DNA from: Sipunculus nudus
Taxonomy: Eukaryota; Annelida; Sipuncula; Golfingiida; Sipunculidae
Reading direction: 5' to 3'
Assembly: GCA_026874595.1 (NCBI GenBank)
Contig: CM049307.1
Coordinates: 21,305,079 to 21,369,078, forward strand
DNA length: 64,000 nt
Position 1 is the stretch's first letter. Each line of letters begins with the position of its first letter. Position numbers and translations under genes: made by a program. Below are positions 35,061 to 47,182 of this stretch, piece by piece. Below the pieces are notes generated by a model. The model did not search any database. It was not told the origin of the DNA and was given only the letters and a program-made list of their open reading frames with translations.

Positions 35061-36722
35061 TAGAGTCATGTCTAAGAAAAAAAAATAACTAGGAGAAATC
35101 AGCAATTTAAGAAGCCTATTTAGTCATCAATTAATCCAGGAACTGCAGAAAAGCCTGCATATTTAGTGAACTGCACATAAATAACAATTCCCACATTTTA
35201 TTAGAATTAGAATAAGAATTGGATAGTATTGTATATTCAGCTCACACATACATATAATGGCGCTTTTTATGTATCAAAAGCAATATACTTCTTTTCAAAA
35301 CCAACAATTTTTATTGTATATAGAAAAATAAAAAAAAAACCATTATAATTGAATAATTTTCTTCCCATCAACATGAAAACTCACCTCTGATAGAATGTTT
35401 AAAAAAATTGCCTTGGAGAAAAACACATTCTGACAGACTCAAGACACAAGAATAGTCCTGATATGAAAACCTATTCAGAATTGCTTACCTCGCAATATAA
35501 TGGAGCCAGTGTATTTAAGACAATGCCTGCCCAGCCAAGTGCAAAAATGGCTCCAAATATTGAAAATGCGAAATGACCTTGAAGACCAAATACAAGGTCA
35601 CTGGTTTTCGAACACATCACAGAACATTGTCAGGGCAATGGGTTTAGCAATTTTGAAGAAAATATCACGTAAACGAAAAGTCCACATAAAATTAAAATTC
35701 CTAGGTCAAGGTCACCCAAAAATTGATGCGTTGAAGGAAGTCATAAGGCGTTGTTTTTAACAAAGTAATATGCAAATCAAATACTCTGGCCGCTATCAAG
35801 ATAACGGACAAGTTAGGTGATATTTCCAGTATGACCTGACCGGAAATGTCAAGGTCAAGGGCACACAACCAAGGAAAAATCTTTGCTATTAGTAAAGGAT
35901 TACGACGAACTTTTGATAGGAGGCAATACTTCTGAGATATATCCTCTAGACGCGGACGCAGAGCCGGTAAAACAATAAGCTCCCTAATGAGGCGCTTAAA
36001 TGTATCTTTCAGTGATAGTTTTCACTATAAATATTATCAATTATTCGTTATAATATTTTCTGTTTTGTTAAATACTTGTCGGTTGCCGGATGCTTTTTAT
36101 AAATATGTGTAATCCGTTAAAAACCCTTGTCCGCATGTTTTTTTCCCGATAATTATTTAAAGATTATTCTTTAAAAAAAGTAGATTTACAGATATTACGC
36201 CAATTTGTGTAAAGCAGTAATATATCATGTTAAAAGTATTTACTTTGCGACTCTTTTTCGTTATGTATGCTGATGGACCGTGGATGGCGTCTTCCGGGCA
36301 CAGCTGGACAGCACATTCTTCCATGGTACACTTTTCATGTTTATGGCTGCGTGAGGTGTTTGTTAGACAACAGTGACGTCACAAAGACGTCACAATGACC
36401 GGTCGTGCGTCACCTTCTATTGACTAAAGTCATCAGTTTGCCTGGCTTATTTATAATTAGTTCTCTAGCGATGAAAACTTCGTAATTATTTGTCTAATAC
36501 AATAACAAAATAAGGTAAGGCATAACTTTTTTATGCAGCCAATCGGCGGAATAGCCCGTTCAACCTTTGGACCAGGAATGATCACACTGCTACACTTGTA
36601 TGTAAAATGTTCCCGGAAAAACATGCGGACACGGGTACTGGGACGGACCATATAGTTTACAATTTATAGATTATCGTCATGTGCTGAGTACATATAAGAT
36701 TATTTTGTGTCTTTCTCCAAAG
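35061..36722. other. Intron sequence with one repeat-like block
   Basis: No gene seen. 35480-35990 is more GC-rich and has CAAGGTCAC/AGGTCAAGGTCACC and GACCTTGAAG blocks, as in the dispersed AGGTCA-bearing repeats. At 36374-36392 TGACGTCACAAAGACGTCAC holds a perfect CRE palindrome and a second half. Confidence 0.45.
36374..36381. promoter_or_regulatory. CRE-like palindrome TGACGTCA
   Basis: A perfect TGACGTCA followed five bases later by GACGTCAC, within 350 bases of exon 2 of the pseudogene at 32502. Two adjacent CREB/ATF-type sites are less likely by chance than one, but no transcript start is evident. Confidence 0.3.
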
Positions 36723-36862
36723 CTGAAACATTCCAGTTTCAAGACCTATTGGACGAATTTACATATAATTTCAACACAAAAGATGCTGCTCTATTCGTGA
36801 AAGATCTCTACATGACTGTAGCCTACAGCATGCCTCCGAACCAACCTCTGTTGACAACCAGA

Positions 36863-38044
36863 GTTAGTGGCAAAATTTGTTTCATTTTCACTACCTAGGA
36901 TAAGTTCTTTTTCTTTTGCTCCTTATAGGTTACCCTACCACTTTTTTAGTTGTAGTTAGATTCATATTTGTGTGAAAACCATTCGAAATTGTCACGTCTT
37001 CAGTGTTTTCCGAGGGATTCATTTTCACGATTTACCACACGGTAACTTGCACAATGTACATAACAATTATTAGATGAGTTTCCTAATATGTACGCAAAAC
37101 TCAACTGCACACAGATCAAAGAAAACATCAAACAAGTGGTTAATCCTCATTCAATAGAGGCAAATATACAAAAGTATCGGTATTATTTATATTATCAACT
37201 TTGAATTACGGGTATCATAAAATGTATGCTAATATTGATGCTACCAGCACCATATACATCAGATGCCATTAAAAACTATAAAATAAATAACTGTTCACCT
37301 GTGCAGTTGAGGCGTTTTGTTCTTTTATTCACGATGGCTTTATCTTCGCGACAGTTTCCCCCGTCGCGAATATCGCAAATTTGAAACCCTCGCAAAAAGA
37401 AAGGTAATCGCAGTATTTGGCAGTCCAGTAGAGTCATCTCGAGCACTGAAGAAATAGCCGCCGGCCGAAATTTTGAAATTAATTTCAATGGTCAATACTG
37501 CTTTTGGTGTTTTGGGATCGACGAATGCATATATGATGCCAATAATATTTGATCTATTTAGACCTTAAAGTCTAAGATGGCTACTAATGTTTAGCTCAGA
37601 AAGGCTACTAAATTTATTGTACAACTTTCACAATGGGTTTATGCGTTGCTTTCTGTTTAATAAAATTGACATATATAAATATGAATTTGACCCCTAAACC
37701 TTAGAATCAGAATATCGACTAGTAATATAAGACAACCCATTGTAAAATATTCAAAATGGTGGAGGCGGCCAAACTGAATTTTTGAATTTTGGGAAGGACA
37801 CCAAAAATTAAATCTATGCTGAACACGGTTACGGAAATGCACCAGATCACCCAATAACGATGCAGTAGTGAGATGAAGCTCGGATTACACTTGCGTTCTC
37901 AGAAGGGGAGAAAATCTGTCACCTTTAATGTTATGATACTAATAATAACGGAGCTAGGTAGACGTTCTGTATTCAATTTTGAAAGAATCCTTTAGATATG
38001 CACAGCCAAACATTTCAAAACTTTTTAAAATTTTTTTTCTTAAG
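36863..38044. other. Intron 2 of the pseudogene at 32502
   Basis: No gene or repeat recognised. Confidence 0.4.
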
Positions 38045-38208
38045 ATGATATCATACAAATGCTCAGAGACTTCCAGAAGCAAAATGCTAAGAACACATTC
38101 GCCGAAAATACCATCCGTGTGTTTGGGGACCTCATCATAATGGAACAGAAATATTGAATCCAGAATACTGATAAGTCAATCTCAGATAAAGGAAAGTAAG
38201 ACACTTTT

Positions 38209-38209
38209 A

Positions 38210-38260
<51 letters not shown>

Positions 38261-38324
38261 TTTATAAGGTCATAGTTATCGATAGACTAATCATCATCGT
38301 TATAAGGATTACATCATTATATAC

Positions 38325-38369
<45 letters not shown>

Positions 38370-38428
38370 GCGAACAAATTCTTCCTTAAGAACTTCATAA
38401 CATAGATTTTAGTTTATAGGATGCCCCC

Positions 38429-38471
<43 letters not shown>

Positions 38472-38475
38472 TCAT
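38209..38475. repeat. Microsatellite cluster (TTA)n, (TA)n, (TC)n
   Basis: (TTA)n at about 38209-38261, (TA)n at about 38328-38367 and (TC)n at about 38431-38475, all inside intron 3 of the pseudogene at 32502. Confidence 0.95.
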
Positions 38476-38866
38476 AACAGCCACAAGAATACACATGGAG
38501 AGCCCCATGTTTATACACATATAGCCGTCTTTAAGCACTGTCACTAACTGCTCTCAGTACAGCCTCTTACCAGCCCCCTCATAGAGCGACCTTTGACCCC
38601 AGTCCTCCCGTATCCCGACTCTATTTATCTGATCCTGGAATATCTTTGCCCCAGGGCGCACATTTACACTCAACAGTCTTGGTTACAAGTGACACAACAG
38701 GCCAGTAACATATATACATTCAAGGTCGCATATCTATGTAAGACGTATATACCGGTATGATCTAGTCCATTTCAGCCAGACAGCATTACCTGAGGAGTGC
38801 AACAACGTTGTACGAAACTACGTAGTAGTAAAATTTCTGAAAATACTTGACTCGTCTTCATTTGTA

Positions 38867-38869
<3 letters not shown>

Positions 38870-38930
<61 letters not shown>

Positions 38931-38935
38931 TATAA
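38870..38935. repeat. (TA)n followed by (TAA)n
   Basis: Pure alternating TA passes directly into TAA triplets. A second mixed A-rich tract follows to about 38955. Confidence 0.95.
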
Positions 38936-39214
38936 AAAAAATAAAAATAATAATAACAGTGGCGGTTATTGTTGGATAGACTGCTGTGGTAGGAGTGGCA
39001 GAGTAATAGTCTCTGTTGTAGTTATTGTAAATGAGTTTGCTTCTTTTCACTTTTCACTTATTTTCACTCATTTTACTCATGTATTTTTGTAAGAATCGAT
39101 TTATTTAATATATTATGTAATAAAAGAATGAACTTTGTCCACAGCTGTATCTTCATCTGGGAGAAGGATCCGGAGAGCGGAAAATACAAGATCATCTATA
39201 ACATTTGGAACTGA

Positions 39215-40479
39215 AGTAAATGCTTCCACATGAATCTGTCAGAAGAATAAATGTTATGTGCATGAATCTCAGTGTTGATTTATTAAAATATATACCGAAA
39301 TGAGAAGTTGGCCTGCCATTTTGATGATGACTTCATAATGACAAGGTAATATACGTCAGTATTTATGAGTATGGAGTGCTACCCTACAAATGCAGTAGAA
39401 AGTAAGTTTTACCTTTTTTTACTGTGTAGATAGATTTGATAGCTGTATCTAATGTCATTTTAGCAAAAATGTTTGAAATGTCATATACGTCCGTGATAAT
39501 CTTATTTCTCCGCATCTTTAACCCGTTTATCATGGTTACCTGTTTATCAGGATATCTTACAGTTTCTGCATAAATTTAAAGGGAAACTTTGTGAAATCGC
39601 AGTGTAACAATCATGGTAAAACTGCAATAAGAAACAAATAACTTATGTCTTTAAGCTTCGATCTGGTAAAAATTTTCCTTGGTAAAAGTAACGAACTGAG
39701 TTGTAAATTGAACAAAGTAAGGTTTGTCACATCAAAGTTCTGTCGGGTGAGAATATTGTTCTTAGATCCTTGTTAAATAGGTTCTAGGCCATCCTGGTAC
39801 ATCATGCAAAGTAATAAAAAGAATCTCCTTTAGCACATACGCATATACACTAAGAAGTAAATTAAAGCAGCAAAAAAATTGCCAAAGGCATAACAACTTC
39901 GCTTACCCATCGAGTGTGAAAGGGATAAGTTCATATACATGTAGTAGGAAAGGGACTGGCTGTGGTTCTCAAATCATTGTATAAAATAGGAAAAGAACAA
40001 AGTGTTACAAAGATTATAAAAATTTGACCTGGTTATATACCTCCATGAAGAATGCTTGTGATGACTAATGGATATTCATGCTATGTTACATTAAGCGAAA
40101 TTCAATCTTTAACACGAGTACAAGTTGAATTTAATTGTATATTATGGTTCTGTACAGCTGTTGTCCTAGATATACAGAAGCTTTGTCAACGTTTGTGTAT
40201 ATTTCCTCTGTGTTAAGTGTATACGCTTATATAGTATATTTCTATTATCAAACACACATCTTAGTTCAATTGCCCATAGGTAGCCTTATTAGGTGAACCA
40301 TTAATAAATTGATTAAACGTATTCTTTGATTGGAGAGGGAAAGTAGGTGAAATAGGACAGAAACGGATTAACAAAAGGCCCATGGGCCATGAGCTCAGCC
40401 TATTTTGACTGGGTACTCATTTCTTCATTTAATGTTACATATTTTCTGCGAGAATAGCATATGGCCAATGTTAATGTTG
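39215..40479. other. Gene-free stretch
   Basis: No gene or recognisable repeat seen. Confidence 0.45.
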
Positions 40480-41895
40480 AAAAATGGACAGAAAATATAT
40501 ATTTCAGGATTAATAGGAGACCTGCCCGGGACCCCCTGGATTTCTCAATAGAGGTCCCAAGGAAAATGGATACAATTTGAACCCTGTCTGTCTGGGAGCT
40601 CTAAATCATGTTTCTGGTCCATACCTAGCAGAACATAGGTCACCCTGACCCAAATTCAGGTTTCCAAGTGGAGAATTTCCCAGAACCTCCCAAGATGTTG
40701 CGTAAGAAGATTCTAGGCCTAATGAATACAATTTGTGACCCGTCTGACTGCCTGGGTGCTTATATGACATATTTTCCTATAGGTCGCAAAATAAAAGTCA
40801 TTGTGACCTAATTTCAGTTTTCCATAGACATTTGCCAAGGACTCTCAGAATGATACATCAGTAGATTCTAGGCCTAACATATACAATGTTTGTCCTATCT
40901 GACCTTCTAGGTGCAAAAAATTCTATTTTCGTCCTGTAGGTCACAAAATATAGGTGACCATGACCTAACTTCAGTTTTCCAAGGAGATTTGCCATGTACG
41001 TCTCAGAGTGTTACATTAAAAGTCATTAGGCCTAAAAGAAACAATTTGTGCATATTCTGACATTTAGTGTGCTCAAAATCATGTTTTTAGCTCGCAAGTC
41101 GCAAAATAGAGATTACCATGACCTAAATTCAGGTTTCCAAGGAGAGTTGCCCAGAACCTCCCAGGATATTGTGTTAGAAGATGCTAGGCCAAATAGATCC
41201 GATTTGTCATCTGACATTCAGGATGTCCATACGACATCTTTTTCCTATAGGTCGCAGAATATAGGACACAGTGACCTAATTTAAGGTTCCCAAAAACATT
41301 TGCCTAGGACCTCTCTAAATTTCGCGTTTGAGAATTCTAGGCCTAATGAATGCAATTTGTGGCCGATCTGACTGTCTGGGTGCTCAAAATCAGGTTTTCG
41401 GTCCGTAGGTCACAAAATATATATCACCATAACCTAATTTCGGGTTCCCAAGGAGATTTGCCTAGAAACTCTAAGGATATTGTGTTAGAAGGTTCTAGGC
41501 CTTACAAATACGATTTTCTCCATCTGACATACAGGATGTTCATATGACATCTTTCCCCTTAGGTCGCAGAATAAAGGTCTCAGTGACCGAGTTTCAGGTT
41601 TCCAAGAACATTTGCCCAGGATCTCACCAAATGTCAGGTTATAGGATTCTAGGCCTAATGAATACAATTTGAGCCCCGTCTGACTGTCTGGGTGCTCAAA
41701 ATCATGTTTTCCGCCCGTAGGTTACCATGACCTAATTTCGGGTTTCCAAGGAGATTTGCCCAGGACCTCCATGGATGTACCGTGAGAAGTTTCTTGGTTT
41801 AACGGTTACGATTTGTGGCCTGTTTACGGATGGACGGACGCCGGCAGAAGGGTGATCGCTATAGCTCAGATGACTTACAGCTGGCTGAGCTAAAA
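40480..41895 (+). repeat. Higher-order tandem satellite, about 155-bp monomer
   Basis: Units start with AGGTCGCA/AGGTCACAAAATA and recur near 40637, 40784, 40938, 41096, 41251, 41408, 41562 and 41719, spacings of about 147-158 bp. From 41096 on, alternate units resemble each other (41096/41408/41719 versus 41251/41562), giving a dimer of about 312 bp. Each has GACCTAATTTCAGGTTTCCA, a GCC-AGGACCTC block and TTCTAGGCCTAA. The array ends in GGACGGACGCCGGCAGAAGG and GTGATCGCTATAGCTCAGAT. Open frames of 60-85 codons occur but are not conserved among units. Confidence 0.85.
40638..40650. promoter_or_regulatory. GGTCAnnnTGACC core in a satellite unit
   Basis: GGTCACCCTGACC is a perfect inverted repeat of the nuclear-receptor half site with 3-base spacing. 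The equivalent place in other units has one or two mismatches (for example GGTTACCATGACC near 41719). Confidence 0.35.
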
Positions 41896-43276
41896 ATGCC
41901 TCATGGAAAAGGATCACGAACGGTTTTTCATTGCTGCGATAACCAACACAGTAATATTTGTACGTCAAAGCATATCAGTTGTGCCGGCCTGTCACACTCA
42001 GGGAATCGTGTTAAGGCTCGATACCTTGATCACTCATCCAGTCTAAACAAAATAAAGGTTCGAAACACATGAATGTAGAGAGAAATAAAAGAGAATCTAC
42101 TTTTGCATCTGCATTACCTCAGTGTTTGCTCTATTCTTTGTGATGTAAAGTATATATTATTGTCCCACGTTATCTCCAAACAAAGACTCTCTTATAATTT
42201 TCATTAATGACCAGCTTGGAATCTTGACAGAAATATGTACTGGATTTGCATTTTTTATGGGAAACACTTTTGTGTCCCATATAGAAGTCGGACACAATCT
42301 TGAAGTATTCCTATTGTACTGCGAAATTAAAGGTTTAAACTGCTCTTTGAAAATACTAAAAGATATATTTACAATTAAAGTTATAAACCTTACTAAATTT
42401 TGCATATCACGGATTATATATCTATATTTAATATTCAAGAAAGCTCTTCAAATCAATCAATTTGTGCATAAAAAATACCCTAATTCTACATATTTACTTA
42501 TTTTACATATTTCATTCGTTAAAACAATTTATATGAATATCATGTCTATTCGAATGTTTATAAACCTTAACTACTCTGACGGCTCATGGTTTTATCTGTA
42601 GATGCAAAGTCGTATTTTTTAGTCATCTACAGCATTTTTATATTTTTCCATTTTACCATGGTTGTTTGTCTTCTGTCCAATAAAATAAATATTTTAAAAT
42701 GTTTTTATCTATAAATAGATGTCATATATATATATGGACAAACCCTCATAAATAAAAAATTCTTATTGCTGCCAGCTCCTTGGCACCCTCTATGAACTCC
42801 TGGCATAATGTGGTGTCGGGATAAACAGTGAAAGTTTTGCAGGAAGCAGAACCTCCACTTTGGTTGATTCGTATAATAAACCCATGGAAAATTATAATAT
42901 ATATTTGTTAGAGCAAATCTTAGGATATTAATTGTGGCTGACCTTAAGCACATGTGTGTAAATATCACTGAAGTATAAGGTAAGGTTGTTTTATTACTAT
43001 TGTCGTCATTATTATATTAATGTTTGAAATGCTGCTAGTTGTAATTACAGCCATTATTCCTGTAACTAATATATGTTAAGTAGTAGAATTGTAGAAATAT
43101 GTGGTTGTTGAAATAAAAGGAGAATTAGCAAAAATACAATAATTATTTTCATTGTGCAACACAGTTTACTTACTTAATTGAATTAAGTTGATTTTAGTAA
43201 CTAATTCCCTCATTTTCTTTAATATCCAATTTAGTTAACATTTAACGATAAAATCACATGACTGTTTTTTCTACAG
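41896..43276. other. Gene-free stretch
   Basis: No gene recognised. The 125-codon frame at 42224-42601 is the longest here but has no family motif and no splice signals. Confidence 0.4.
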
Positions 43277-43343
43277 ATGTATCTTTATCTGGAAGAATCC
43301 GGACGGCATAAAGTACAAGATCATCTATAATATTTGGAACTGA
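43277..43343 (+). pseudogene. Orphan last exon of the NTF2-like family
   Basis: After a good acceptor (TTTTTTCTACAG) the exon encodes CIFIWKNPDGIKYKIIYNIW, N and a stop, in the same phase 2 as exon 4 at 31799 and 39145. No further family exon was found between 39214 and 43277. It is either a relic or an alternative last exon of the locus ending at 39214. Confidence 0.7.
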
Positions 43344-43898
43344 TGACACCTGTTCTTTGAGATTTTGCCTTGAGAATAAATCCTATCTTATCTACGTGAT
43401 GAGATAAATAAACAGAGATATAGAAAGACATAAAGATAAATCAAACAATGAATAGACTTATAATGTCCTTTCTTATACTTATTTTACCTTCCTTTAACTG
43501 AGATTAACCAGTAAAATATTGCTATACCTCGTCGTCTTTCCTTATAGTACCCGTCTATTTGTTAGTAACAGTCTCACGACCAAATGAAAATATAAGTGAA
43601 TGTGGAATTATATGTTTTCTCTTATAATGCACAAAGATGCCCTGGTGCTAAATTCTGTATAGGTTCCTGTAAAGTAATTTGCTGGGTGAGCTTTGGTCAA
43701 TTAAAAATACTAAATGCACTTGACATTTGCCAGCGACCTAAATTACATCTCTAGTGTCTAGCACATACAAATAAGATCAATCACATTTTCAATAACATAA
43801 TTCCTAATTTACTCTCATGTTTTAAGTATATCCAATCTTCGAGGCCGTCAACGTTGTCTAGATATAGAGTGAACCTAATTAAATGGATAGAATCTTAA

Positions 43899-43900
<2 letters not shown>

Positions 43901-43960
<60 letters not shown>
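43901..43960. repeat. (TA)n microsatellite
   Basis: About 30 TA units. The paralogous position near 53640 has only a few TA units, so the tract expanded after duplication. Confidence 0.95.
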
Positions 43961-43961
<1 letters not shown>

Positions 43962-44014
43962 AATGCAGGTTTAGATTTTAAAAACTGATACTGATTTACT
44001 CAGGTCTTAGCATC

Positions 44015-44096
44015 AGAATTACTGAGAATCCGGGAGTACACCCCGCCGTGTTCTTTGCGTTTTTCCTTTTCATTAGCGCAGAACCTTCCATGGAAA
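44015..44096 (+). pseudogene. Relic exon 1 without start codon
   Basis: Encodes the paralogous AVFFAFFLFISAEPSME but the ATG is replaced (ACTGAGAATCCGGGAG against ATGATCGGGAGACC at 53722). The donor (GGAAA|GTAAAA) is intact. It belongs to the truncated direct copy at 43600-44410. Confidence 0.7.
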
Positions 44097-44837
44097 GTAA
44101 AATGTGATCTTGAATTCGCTACACTCATTACTTCAAACGTGTACAGGATCTACATATTTTTGTTTAATTATGAAATTCTCAAAGAGGACTAAGAAGTAAT
44201 GTTCATTTCGAAGCGGGCAATTCCAGTGGGCTTATATCGCTTATATTAAGATAAAGTGTATCTTAATTTTGGACAATTTCCTAACAGGATTTGAGAACTA
44301 TTCATCTTCAATCGACATGCAATTAAAATCAGATCTATATTTCAAATAAAATTTGAAAATTAAATCTTGTTTTGATATAGATCTTGTATATTAATTTTGA
44401 TTGATTAAAGGATCATAAGGAAGCTACCAAAACTGAAATCTCTTCTTTATCGTGACCGTCGTGCAAGACGTAGCTGTTAATTAAATAACCCACAAGAGAC
44501 GTACATGAATGGGCTCAGAAACTCAACATATAAACAGGGGGATTTATTTACGTGATTAGTTGTACTTGAGTCTTTTTCACACATTTGAATTTTTGTAAGT
44601 TGGTATAACAGCATATTTAACGCTTGAAAATATTTGTTTTTATTGTGATACACCCCAGACTCAGGCATCAGTTAAATAGAGGTGATACAAATGCCCTCTG
44701 TATTCTATGCCTTGAACACACGGGCGTGATAAAATATAGAGACTAAGAAACCTGTAAAGGACTGAATGCTTTTATTTAAGCAAACCGACAACGCACAAGT
44801 GAATATATTCATGTGTAGAACGAGGTTTCACCTCTCA

Positions 44838-45395
44838 TTAGTTGTTGTTCCATAGACTGTACCTGATTCGCCACTCCTTCACTGGATTAGTCATTTTCCA
44901 AACGATCATGCCTCTGAAGTAAAAATCTGCTTTTAAGTGAAGATGTAGAGGGTTTGAAGTAATTTGCGTATAACTGATGAGAAATTACACACGGCGTAAA
45001 AATACTAATATAAAAATCAAACTGGGATGTAACATTAAGCGGATATCAAAACTATCGAATACGTAAGGTAAGCATATATACTTTGCGAGTTGTTTGATGT
45101 TATCGTGAGGCCCAGTCTCTTCCGCATGGTGTATCTGAACTGCTAGATTTCCATGGACTTCGATCCAATCGCTATGGAGATACACATCTCGGATCCCTCT
45201 GTCCATGTACCTCTGATGCATCCTGTCAACAGCTTCTGTAGCGTCACATGTTGATATGATGTATTATTTCCCTTTGGAATGTTATATCATTAGTATCCAC
45301 TAAATAACGTAAAACAACAAGTATAACGCTAAATGTACTCACATTTATACATATATATATATATATATATATATTTCTTATTATTATGTGTAATT

Positions 45396-45439
<44 letters not shown>

Positions 45440-46032
45440 AAAATATATAACCACGAAACACAAAAATTTACCCCTTCCTCTACAGTAAGACTCTCCTGGC
45501 GGCATGACATCGGTGTCAGGTATAAAAATATGGCTAAATATGCTATCCGGATCCTGTTTGTTGTAAAGGTCCATAAGGGTCTTCATCTGCATTGCGATAC
45601 GTTTCTTATTCTCTGCAATAGGGAAATCATTTAATCAATCAAATATACATGATCTATATTCAAAGAACATTTATTTTTCATATACCCCTTATACACCCAG
45701 TTTAGTGGTATATGAAATATAAAACTATTTATATTGCAAGTCGAATAATGATGAAAAGTTCTCAAATTATGTTAAGACATATGAAATTTACTTTTATATA
45801 AATATTAGCGAATTTAGCATTTCTTTTAATTGTTCGCTTCGAAATGTACTTTGCTTCTCAGTCCTGTTTGAAAATTTCATATTTAAACATAAATATGTAG
45901 GTCCTGTACACGTTTGAAGTAATTAGTGTAACGACTGCAAGATCACATTTTACTTTCAACAGAAGATTCTCCACTAATGAGCAGGAACAACGCAAAGAAC
46001 ACGGCGAAGTGTACTCCCAGCCTCCCGGTCAT
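44838..46032 (-). CDS. Secreted NTF2-like (DUF4440/SnoaL-type) protein, four exons, intact
   Basis: Minus-strand exons 46032-45954, 45612-45472, 45235-45082 and 44913-44838 join in phases 1,1,2 into 149 codons plus stop. The signal peptide is MTGRLGVHFAVFFALFLLIS. Exon 2 runs KNKKRIAMQMKTLMDLYNKQ to DTDVMPPG (MPPG at 63-66) and SYCRGRG. Exon 3 has AVDRMHQRYMDRGIRDVYLH, SDWIEVHGNLAVQIHH and EETGPHDNIKQLAK. Exon 4 is GMIVWKMTNPVKEWRIRYSL, WNNN. All splice sites are canonical. It is the closest paralog of the gene at 53719 and lies in the opposite arm of an inverted duplication. Intron 2 holds two (TA)n tracts (45352-45375, 45397-45437). Secretion is predicted; the ligand or enzymatic role is unknown. 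Confidence 0.88.
45352..45437. repeat. Two (TA)n tracts in intron 2
   Basis: Interrupted by TTTCTTATTATTATGTGTAA. The inverted paralog has a single (TA)n at 54495-54553 in the same intron. Confidence 0.9.
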
Positions 46033-46520
46033 ACTGATGCTAAGACTTCAATAAGTGAATATCATTTGTACAAATTGAAACACATTTTTGTTTATATGTA
46101 TGCATGTTTGTATGTATATTTGTTATATATACGCGTGATGTTTCTCAGTTTGTTTAGTTTCAATATATCTCTAGACAACGTTGATAACCTCAAAGATTAA
46201 ATATACATAAAAACATGGGAAGTAAATTATTAATTATATAATTAAAAGTGTGATTGATATTATTTGTATGTGCTTGACACTTCAGAGGTAATTTAGGTCG
46301 ATGTGCAAATGTCGAACGCGTTAACCATTTTTAATTCACCAAAGCTCACCCAGCCAAAGTACTTTAAGAGAACCAATATAGAACTTAGCACCAGGGTATC
46401 TATGTACATTATCCTGTATATTCGATGTAATCTAAGTAAAAAATGTTGGCCTATGATCATAAACTTTGTAATAATGTTTAGGTTTCGGAGAATTGCAATT
46501 TCTAAGTGGGCACCCACTGG

Positions 46521-47182
46521 TGGGACGGACTATAGCTGTTTAATTATCAGTTTTCTTAGTTAATAAGTAAAATTGTAATTATCTTATTAAAATATTTTGA
46601 ATGTTACACGTTTGTAATTGACTTGGCTATAATATATGTGTACTGGAAACTAGAAAAACCTGAAAATACAGCCGATTCCTGTAATAACACGATTAAGAAC
46701 ACAAACACTCGATTGTGACTTTCATGTTATTACATACAAGAGATGGTTAGATTATAGGGATAAATGATAAAAATACATAAATAAGGTTGCGTGTTTTGTA
46801 GAAAAACGGAAGACACGTAATGATAATTAATGTGTGTTTATTATGGCTAAGAAATACCGACGTAAACGAAGGGGGAACTGTTAGAAGATAGAATGGGCCT
46901 ATCAAAAGTGGGGAACAGTGGGGGAAAGCCCTGGTGATTTAGTTCAGATCTCGCCATTTCTGGCAGTGGGGACGCGGTTCATAGAGACCATCCTTTTCGA
47001 TGAAAAAATATTCCCAATTGATTTTCAGCCTGACGTTATGGAAATAATACTTTGAAGTTCCCAAACTGATTTATACTAATATTCAAAATATGCCATAAAA
47101 TAAAATCATGATCAGACTATATGGACGACTCTATTTACCAAATGACGGATGAAACCATCTTTCCTTCTTTTTACATTTTTAG
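46521..47182. other. Upstream region of decayed exon 2
   Basis: No gene. From about 46870 it aligns with 60140-60386 (AGTGG-G-CG-GGTTCATAGA, TTGACGTTATG, AAATAATACTTTG), the left edge of a segmental duplication. Confidence 0.5.

Larger units (their letters stand above)
32502..39214 (+). pseudogene. NTF2-like gene, broken by lost donor base and in-frame TGA
   Basis: Exon 1 32502-32556 (MNASGLCLLLLIQTGTAN, good donor), exon 2 36723-36862 (ETFQFQDLLDEFTYNFNTKD, then DLYMTVAYSMPPNQPLLTTR), exon 3 38045-38195 (DIIQMLRDFQKQNAKNTFAE, then VFGDLIIMEQKY) and exon 4 39145-39214 (CIFIWEKDPESGKYKIIYNI, WN). Exon 2 is 140 nt, not 141: its donor reads AGA|GTTAGT where paralogs have AGAG|GT, so exon 3 is entered out of phase. 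Exon 3 also has TGA at 38155-38157 where the paralog at 30103 has CGT. Both lesions argue for a pseudogene, though the remaining frame is well kept, so loss is recent. A second candidate first exon lies at 33960. Confidence 0.75.
43600..44410 (+). repeat. Direct partial copy of the 53.4-54.1 kb 5' region
   Basis: GTGAGCTTTGGT, CGACCTAAATTACATCT, TTGTCTAGATATA and a long (TA)n occur in the same order as at 53400-53730, then the relic exon 1. Similarity stops just before where exon 2 would lie and changes into the inverted arm at about 44400. Confidence 0.75.
44400..46520 (-). repeat. Inverted duplication, left arm
   Basis: Reverse-complement counterpart of about 52960-55500. Matches run from GACCGTCGTGCAAGACGTAG (44454; inverted at 55472) through all four gene exons to the GGGCACCCACTGGTGGGACG block at 46507 (inverted at about 52960). 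The arms are separated by about 6.4 kb. Confidence 0.85.

Noticed and set aside
41048-41547. Open frames with a repeated GFQG-LPR-S-DIVLE pattern
   Set aside because: Repeat because the satellite repeats; other monomers have stops and there is no start or splice context.
42224-42601. 125-codon open frame
   Set aside because: AT-rich, no domain, no splice signals, no paralog in the duplicated regions.
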